This document shows positions 62,801 through 64,000 of a stretch of 64,000 nucleotides of DNA, one piece after another. The notes under the pieces are model-generated. The model saw only the letters and a list, made by a program, of their open reading frames with translations, searched no databases and was not told the DNA's origin. The translations under genes and the position numbers were made by a program. Position 1 is the stretch's first letter; every line of letters starts with the position of its first letter. The stretch lies in NCBI GenBank assembly GCA_039621445.1, contig CP154956.1, forward strand, positions 11,097,443-11,161,442, in the 5' to 3' direction. Origin of the DNA: Euglena gracilis. Its lineage: Eukaryota; Euglenida; Euglenophyceae; Euglenales.

Positions 62801-63953
62801 AATAAGCGGCCGGGAGGTGGGGGGGGTCGACTCCCCACCCTCCATGGCATCTGCTCAAAGAAAAAACCTTCAGCGCCGAAAGAACCAAAAGAAAAATTTG
62901 ACCTAAAAATTGGCACCCCCGGAAACGCGGGGGCCTGGTGGGGGGGGCAGGGTGAGAGGGGGAGGGGGAATGGTATTTTTTTGAGGGGCCACAAAAGTGC
63001 CCAAAATTGCGTTTTCAGGTGAGTTTTCATCCAAATTAATAAAAACAGACGCTAAAAACATAAGTCTGCCAGCGCGAAGCGCCGAGGAAGAAAAAATTTT
63101 GGTTGCATTTGGGGTCCCCGGAACTTGGGGGGGGGAGGACCCCTGTACAAAACCAACGCTCACGTAATACCTTGGGGGGTTCGCCCCCCCCCCCCATCCA
63201 TTGGGTTGGGAGGTGGGAGATGGTGGCCGGACCCCCTCCAGGTCCAGGGGGGGACACCTGTACACCTCCGTTCCCCACCCTTTCCAATAACTGTCTCATC
63301 CCAGGTTCGGGAAAAAATCGAAGATATATTTTTTGACGTAAGGGAATAAAAAACAATCAACCCCAGGGGAGTTCGACCTCAGAGGCTGGAAAATCTGTGG
63401 CTGAACCCCCCGATGGGGGTCCCCTGACTGGAACTGGGCCCAGGGTTGACACAGGTGCCAAAAAAAAGTCACAACACAAAAAGTACCCTCACCCTCCCTT
63501 TTGGCTAATGGCCAGGCTCCTTCGGACCCCCCAATTTGGGGGGGGGCAATAAGGCTGACCCCCCCCCCCCAATTGGCTTATGGACTGTCCTTTGGGATTC
63601 CCAATTAGCCAATCAGGGGGGGGGGAGGGGCAATTAGGGGGTGGGGGGGGTGAGGGTACCCCCAAAACTGCCAAGATCAGTTTTTTTTTGATCTAACTGT
63701 CGCTCTGCTTCGCGCGGCCTCCTGACGCCAACCACCAGACAAAGAATTGAGTCGGCACTACCGCCCAGGTGAACAGGAACAACGGGCTCATCCCAAAACT
63801 TCTTGTCGATGGCAGTAACCCCGTCACAACAGGAAACAAACCGTCCCACATTGAAGACAGGCATGGACCCATACCAATGATGACACACGTGCCAGACATG
63901 AACCCAGAGATGACAGAATGGCTGAGGAAATTGGTCAGCCAGCCGAGGTTGGA
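39609..63953 (-). CDS. SulP-family anion transporter gene, 5'-incomplete, at least 15 exons
   Basis: Exon blocks on the minus strand, in order from 63.95 to 39.61 kb, give one continuous SulP (SLC26-type) protein: membrane helices including [89 protein letters not shown] and VAVGLSM, then a STAS domain ([43 protein letters not shown]). SulP proteins carry sulfate or other anions across membranes; the substrate cannot be read from sequence. From exon c to exon m every exon length fits its phases. Nine introns have nonconventional complementary ends, one is GT-AG and one GC-AG. The N-terminus lies beyond 64000 and the C-terminus is uncertain. Confidence 0.9.
39678..40685. other. intron n-o, holds MITE copy 3
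   Basis: About 1.0 kb between exons n and o. A CAGGG MITE occupies 39918-40156. The rest is G/C-run rich. Confidence 0.6.
39918..40156. mobile_element. hAT-like MITE (CAGGG family), copy 3
   Basis: 239 bp with perfect 8-bp duplications CCCCCCAC (39910-39917 and 40157-40164). TIRs caggggtttttttaagac / acttaaaaaaaatccctg. Inside are AAAATGGCCGAAAAATCGCG and a CGGCGCC..GGCGCCG palindrome followed by AAAAGTATATCC. It lies in intron n-o of the SulP gene. Confidence 0.92.
40686..40787 (-). CDS. SulP exon n: STAS helix and [12 protein letters not shown] strand
   Basis: [20 protein letters not shown] then [14 protein letters not shown] matches (A)LxxLxxxxxxxxxRGIxLVLAxPNxxVxxxL. The 5' edge is well fixed; the 3' edge falls somewhere in ctgagcagg (40686-40694) and I could not resolve the exact cut. 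Confidence 0.88.
40788..42567. other. intron m-n, holds MITE copy 4
   Basis: 1.78 kb, containing MITE copy 4 and a (TTGCGGAAAA)-type array at 42330-42420. No internal gene recognised. Confidence 0.65.
41363..41592. mobile_element. hAT-like MITE (CAGGG family), copy 4
   Basis: 230 bp with perfect 8-bp duplications CACCGGGG (41355-41362 and 41593-41600). TIRs cagggggttttttaagac / gactaaaaaaaaaccctg. Lies in intron m-n. Confidence 0.92.
42568..42661 (-). CDS. SulP exon m: STAS core [15 protein letters not shown]
   Basis: 94 bp, phase 2 in and phase 0 out. [20 protein letters not shown] then [11 protein letters not shown] gives the STAS phosphate-loop-like strand. The downstream intron starts GATTGGGAG and ends CCCCCAGCGCC. 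TGGG/CCCA pair in the same register although CAG/CTG is absent. Confidence 0.9.
42812..42928 (-). CDS. SulP exon l: start of STAS domain, [10 protein letters not shown]
   Basis: 117 bp, phase 2 at both ends. [20 protein letters not shown] then [13 protein letters not shown] is the classic entry to the SulP STAS domain. The downstream intron (150 bp) starts GTTCAGGGG and ends T-CCCTG-GCGCC, five to six complementary bases. Confidence 0.92.
42929..43722. other. intron k-l
   Basis: 794 bp, AT-rich in the middle (AATTTAAT-type repeats near 43200-43260). GC-AG borders are proposed. No internal feature beyond this. Confidence 0.55.
43723..43804 (-). CDS. SulP exon k: [19 protein letters not shown]
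   Basis: 82 bp, phase 1 in and phase 2 out. Last membrane helix and the conserved P(Q/H)xxVLGR-type segment (PQVCIVSRM). The downstream intron fits GC-AG (starts GCACAT, ends GGTAG), giving [13 protein letters not shown]. This edge is less certain than its neighbours. Confidence 0.85.
43805..45434. other. intron j-k with repeat copies
   Basis: 1.63 kb. Holds an R3 repeat copy (about 44870-45080) and a MITE-like left end (ctggggttttctcaaagacc, 44375) whose right end I cannot place. Minus-strand frames here have no domain. Confidence 0.6.
44870..45080. repeat. dispersed repeat family R3, copy 2
   Basis: Shares ordered blocks with 30440-30640 (CAGCATTTTCACAGA, GAAAATTG.., CCGGAAATACGGG, CACCCTGGCTGTTTGG). 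Confidence 0.5.
45435..45527 (-). CDS. SulP exon j: [19 protein letters not shown]
   Basis: 93 bp, phase 1 at both ends. [20 protein letters not shown] and on to MMLGVEW matches the W(R/K)VxKxDFLVF...LGVExG segment. The downstream intron starts GCCCAGGGC and ends GCCCTGTAAGG. Joining gives [13 protein letters not shown]. Confidence 0.9.
45528..45783 (-). other. intron i-j: 256-bp nonconventional intron with MITE-like ends
   Basis: It starts GGG-CAGGGTATTAAGTG and ends ..GGCACCCTG-CGGGT. The CAGGGT ends pair perfectly and further matches (AAG) extend the inverted repeat to about 14 bp. The size equals that of the MITE copies (222-256 bp). The 8 nt before CAG (CTGGCGGG) and after CTG (CGGGTGGG) agree at 6 of 8 positions, as an old target duplication would. 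Confidence 0.7.
45784..45843 (-). CDS. SulP exon i: [20 protein letters not shown]
   Basis: 60 bp, phase 1 at both ends. Matches the LPxAxLAAIIIxAxxxLxD block. The downstream intron (45528-45783, 256 bp) begins GGGCAGGGT and ends ACCCTGCGGGT. Joining gives [16 protein letters not shown]. Confidence 0.9.
45844..46301 (-). other. intron h-i: nonconventional intron, TGGGC/GCCCA ends
   Basis: 458 bp. Paired ends are TGGGC (from +4) and GCCCA (to -6). The cut gives Y-L-P-L-N-A in frame. Confidence 0.7.
46302..46360 (-). CDS. SulP exon h: [19 protein letters not shown] helix
   Basis: 59 bp, phase 2 in and phase 1 out. The downstream intron begins GCCTGGGC and ends GCCCATTGCC; here the pairing triplet is TGG/CCA instead of CAG/CTG but keeps the same register. 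Joining gives [11 protein letters not shown]. Confidence 0.88.
46850..47350. repeat. CCCAAATATAAGAAAC repeat clusters
   Basis: Two clusters (about 46853-46990 and 47238-47350) of the unit CCCAAATATAAGAAACCC in the same strand sense, with short spacers such as GGCCGATTTTCAGCCGACA. The last unit is followed by an inverted one (GTTTCTTATATTTG near 47340-47358). Confidence 0.7.
47021..47120. repeat. 50-bp tandem duplication
   Basis: 47021-47070 (attcagaaataacactc...) is repeated at 47071-47120 with one difference (g to a). Confidence 0.85.
47515..48205. repeat. TTATCCGTAG minisatellite clusters
   Basis: Tandem TTATCCGTAG units at 47519-47570 and 48058-48200, separated by about 490 bp that is unlike them. 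Confidence 0.75.
48479..48563 (-). CDS. SulP exon g: [10 protein letters not shown]
   Basis: 85 bp, phase 1 in and phase 2 out. Encodes [20 protein letters not shown] then AKSQLAG, the invariant TGSFSR block. The downstream intron starts GTGCAGGGCACC and ends GGTGCCCTGAGCTC, nine complementary bases, and restores LAGIVTAL. Confidence 0.9.
48715..48970. repeat. CCGCGGCGCA-rich minisatellite
   Basis: The 10-mer CCGCGGCGCA or a close form occurs about eight times at 20-40 bp intervals, separated by AT-rich spacers (AAATTCTTTTTT, AATTAAATTTTTG). The 8-bp SacII-like core CCGCGG makes each unit self-complementary. Confidence 0.7.
49249..49864. mobile_element. MITE-like unit, CAGGG family, composite (616 bp)
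   Basis: Flanked by AATCCTCA (49241-49248) and AATCCTCT (49865-49872), 7 of 8 identical. Left end gaggggctttttcaagacc, right end aaagacaaagaaatccctg, as in copies 1-4. It contains two successive MITE-like bodies (AAAATGGCAAAAAATCGCG near 49318 and a related one near 49570), so it may be two nested or fused copies. Confidence 0.6.
49908..50169. repeat. (AT)n / (ATAG)n microsatellite, left block
   Basis: ATAG and AT dinucleotide/tetranucleotide runs, interrupted on the right by the 511-bp TIR element. Confidence 0.95.
50170..50680. mobile_element. 511-bp TIR element inside the AT microsatellite
   Basis: Both ends read GGCAAGACTAACTCACTG inward, followed by C and G runs and CCAGTAGTT, about 50 bp of inverted repeat. 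The flanks are atatat on both sides (a TA target or duplication). Inside, TTAGGG-type repeats near 50325-50345 face CCCTAA-type repeats near 50468-50510. A diverged relative lies at 37530-37975. No coding frame; non-autonomous element of unknown superfamily. Confidence 0.8.
50681..50833. repeat. (AT)n microsatellite, right block
   Basis: Continuation of the AT/ATCT microsatellite after the 511-bp TIR element. Confidence 0.95.
51040..51325. repeat. dispersed repeat family R2, copy 2
   Basis: Blocks CGGCGCCTTTGGCGCCGGGTCAC, CAAAAACCAGTCAGTCAC.CTGAAAAAA and GTCAGTGACTAAGTGATTG are shared in order with 61330-61645. It overlaps no exon (exon f starts at 51387). Confidence 0.6.
51387..51456 (-). 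CDS. SulP exon f: [17 protein letters not shown]
   Basis: 70 bp, ending in phase 1. [20 protein letters not shown] then VGS corresponds to HGYxxDxNQELxALGxANxxGS. The downstream intron starts AAACAGGGC and ends CCCCTGGCTGC, joining to give [16 protein letters not shown] with family-typical spacing. Confidence 0.88.
51457..53044 (-). other. intron e-f: conventional GT-AG intron
   Basis: 1.59 kb, starts GTTAGG, ends GGCTCAG. It contains TGCGCAAAA arrays (51810-51855, 52055-52350) and G runs. It is the clearest conventional intron of the gene. Confidence 0.7.
51810..52350. repeat. ATGCGCAAAAA short-repeat arrays
   Basis: Irregular tandem repeats of (A)TGCGCAAAA and TGTGCAAAATTGGGCAAAAA over about 540 bp in two clusters. 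They create meaningless Phe/Cys/Ala-rich frames on the minus strand. Confidence 0.7.
53045..53194 (-). CDS. SulP exon e: IPSGIPGP and [11 protein letters not shown]
   Basis: 150 bp, phase 0 at both ends. Encodes [20 protein letters not shown] and on to [15 protein letters not shown], two of the most conserved SulP segments. The downstream intron is conventional: it starts GTTAGG at 53044 and ends CAG at 51457. Confidence 0.9.
53195..54702. other. intron d-e: nonconventional intron
   Basis: 1.5 kb. Ends AACCAGGGTGG...CCACCCTGCTGCC pair over 8 bases. Very G-rich stretches near 53700, 53880 and 54340-54410. No internal gene. Confidence 0.7.
54703..54819 (-). CDS. SulP exon d: [15 protein letters not shown] helix
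   Basis: 117 bp, phase 0 at both ends. Encodes [20 protein letters not shown] and on to YRWDLAPMN. Upstream intron end CTGGACCC. Downstream intron starts AACCAGGGTGG and ends CCACCCTGCTGCC, with 8 complementary bases. Confidence 0.88.
55195..55320. repeat. GATACACACCGATACACAAAATTTTT minisatellite, cluster 1
   Basis: Repeats of CGATACACA followed by AAATTTTT. Further units flank the 3-kb TIR element at about 55615-55650 and 58672-58740, on both sides in the same sense. Confidence 0.75.
55655..58672. mobile_element. 3-kb element with about 60-bp inverted ends
   Basis: The left end cttaggcggccgaattcgcact...tttgcgcatttgcgcaaat and the right end, read inward from 58671, cttagcggacgaattcgcact...tttgcgcatttgcgcaaat are inverted copies with few changes. 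The element sits inside GATACACA minisatellite DNA. Between them the motif TTTGCGCATTTGCGCAAAT recurs at least eight times, clustered toward both ends (55692-56440, 57480-58640). This is reminiscent of subterminal repeats bound by transposases. No transposase domain is visible. Confidence 0.6.
58762..58968. mobile_element. diverged CAGGG MITE-like copy
   Basis: The interior hallmarks match copies 1-4 (AAAATGGCCGAAAAATCGCG; GGCGCCGAAAAGTATGTCCC; GTCCACGACTAAAAAAAACC). The outer ends and target duplication are no longer clear. Confidence 0.6.
59189..59248 (-). CDS. SulP exon c: transmembrane helix [14 protein letters not shown]
   Basis: Encodes [20 protein letters not shown], corresponding to the W..FxIGxxFLVFLL helix of the family. 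The 3' edge is fixed at 59189: the intron begins GGACAG and ends CTGGACCC at 54820, joining to exon d in frame. The 5' edge is 59248 (AG acceptor) or 59236 (nonconventional). Confidence 0.78.
60178..60241. repeat. perfect 29-bp inverted repeat (hairpin)
   Basis: Arms 60178-60206 and 60213-60241 are exact reverse complements around a 6-nt loop (gaatat). On either strand this would form a 29-bp stem. Confidence 0.95.
61330..61645. repeat. dispersed repeat family R2, copy 3
   Basis: Shares ATCACTCCACTCTTC, CCAGTCAGTCAC, GCCACTCTGGAATCCAAAGG, GCGGGTCAC and CCAGTGACTAAGTGATTG blocks with 51040-51325 and 30780-30965. Confidence 0.6.
62548..62655 (-). CDS. SulP exon b: QVKYIFGY segment
   Basis: Reads [20 protein letters not shown] and on to NLTTN. 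QxKYxxG is conserved in SulP proteins. The downstream edge fits a conventional GT donor (aat/GTCACC) joined to the AG at 59249 in frame, but a nonconventional join cannot be excluded. The upstream edge is unresolved. Confidence 0.75.
62656..63866. other. intron a-b with an R4 repeat
   Basis: About 1.2 kb. Includes R4 repeat blocks at 62815-62945 and C/G runs. The exact borders with exons a and b are unresolved; ATGCCTG occurs near both borders. Confidence 0.5.
63867..63953 (-). CDS. SulP exon a: membrane helix [11 protein letters not shown]
   Basis: Encodes [18 protein letters not shown] and on to CVIIGMG, the hallmark SulP segment before the KYLLG motif. Its 5' edge probably lies at a nearby acceptor just above 63953, and its 3' edge is uncertain by a few codons. 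The next block (exon b) continues the family alignment. Confidence 0.8.
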
Positions 63954-64000
63954 GACAGAGCTGGACCAAGGGGGAAAAAATTGGGCAGCAGAACCTCCCA

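Overview
The window is nuclear DNA of a eukaryote with large, intron-rich, repeat-packed genes. I favour a euglenid. The main evidence is one SulP-type anion transporter gene on the minus strand (about 39.6-63.95 kb, 5' end beyond the window). Its homology blocks join in a single frame only if many introns are cut 3 nt before a CAG-like triplet and 5 nt after a complementary CTG-like triplet. That is the layout I know from the 'nonconventional' introns of euglenid nuclear genes. TTAGGG-like interstitial repeats fit, but are weak evidence. I cannot name the species.

Region 1 (1-30 kb) is a nest of retroelements. Two families of DIRS-type tyrosine-recombinase retrotransposons (gag, RT-RNase H-DAM-like methylase, tyrosine recombinase, inverted terminal repeats and an internal complementary region, ICR) fill most of it. 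Family II copies lie on the minus strand (about 3.3-7.2 kb, and about 15.4-24.9 kb split by an insertion), with plus-strand remnants at 15.3 kb and 24.9/29.8 kb. Family I copies at 19858-24545 and 25107-29771 (plus strand) have ends that can be fixed to the base, because an uninterrupted family II sequence elsewhere in the window serves as the empty site. A third family I 5' end is at 15261. All three abut family II DNA. A decayed Ty3/gypsy pol (10.6-14.4 kb, minus), a coiled-coil gag-like pseudogene (7.6-9.8 kb, minus), a tRNA-derived SINE-like insert (6348-6625) and a pair of 294-bp TG..CA repeats (320 and 1687) complete the block. Every retroelement ORF examined carries frameshifts, stops or deletions, many of them in G or C runs.

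Region 2 (30-39.6 kb) has no gene I can recognise beyond one possible downstream exon at 38.3-38.4 kb. It holds G/C homopolymer-rich dispersed repeats, including a short hAT-like MITE family (TIR CAGGG, 8-bp target duplications).

Region 3 (39.6-64 kb) is the SulP gene: fifteen short exon blocks spread over more than 24 kb. They run from a membrane helix at 63.9 kb through the core membrane domain to the STAS domain at 42.9-39.6 kb. The introns hold MITEs, a 3-kb TIR element, a 511-bp TIR element in an AT microsatellite, and many minisatellites.

The most interesting signal joins regions 2 and 3. The MITEs begin CAGGG, end CCCTG and duplicate 8 bp. Six introns of the SulP gene also begin nnnCAGGG and end CCCTGnnnnn, and 3+5=8. 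Removing such an intron is the same as removing a MITE plus exactly one copy of its target duplication, which restores the pre-insertion exon. This suggests that CAGGG/hAT-like MITEs are, or were, the source of these nonconventional introns.
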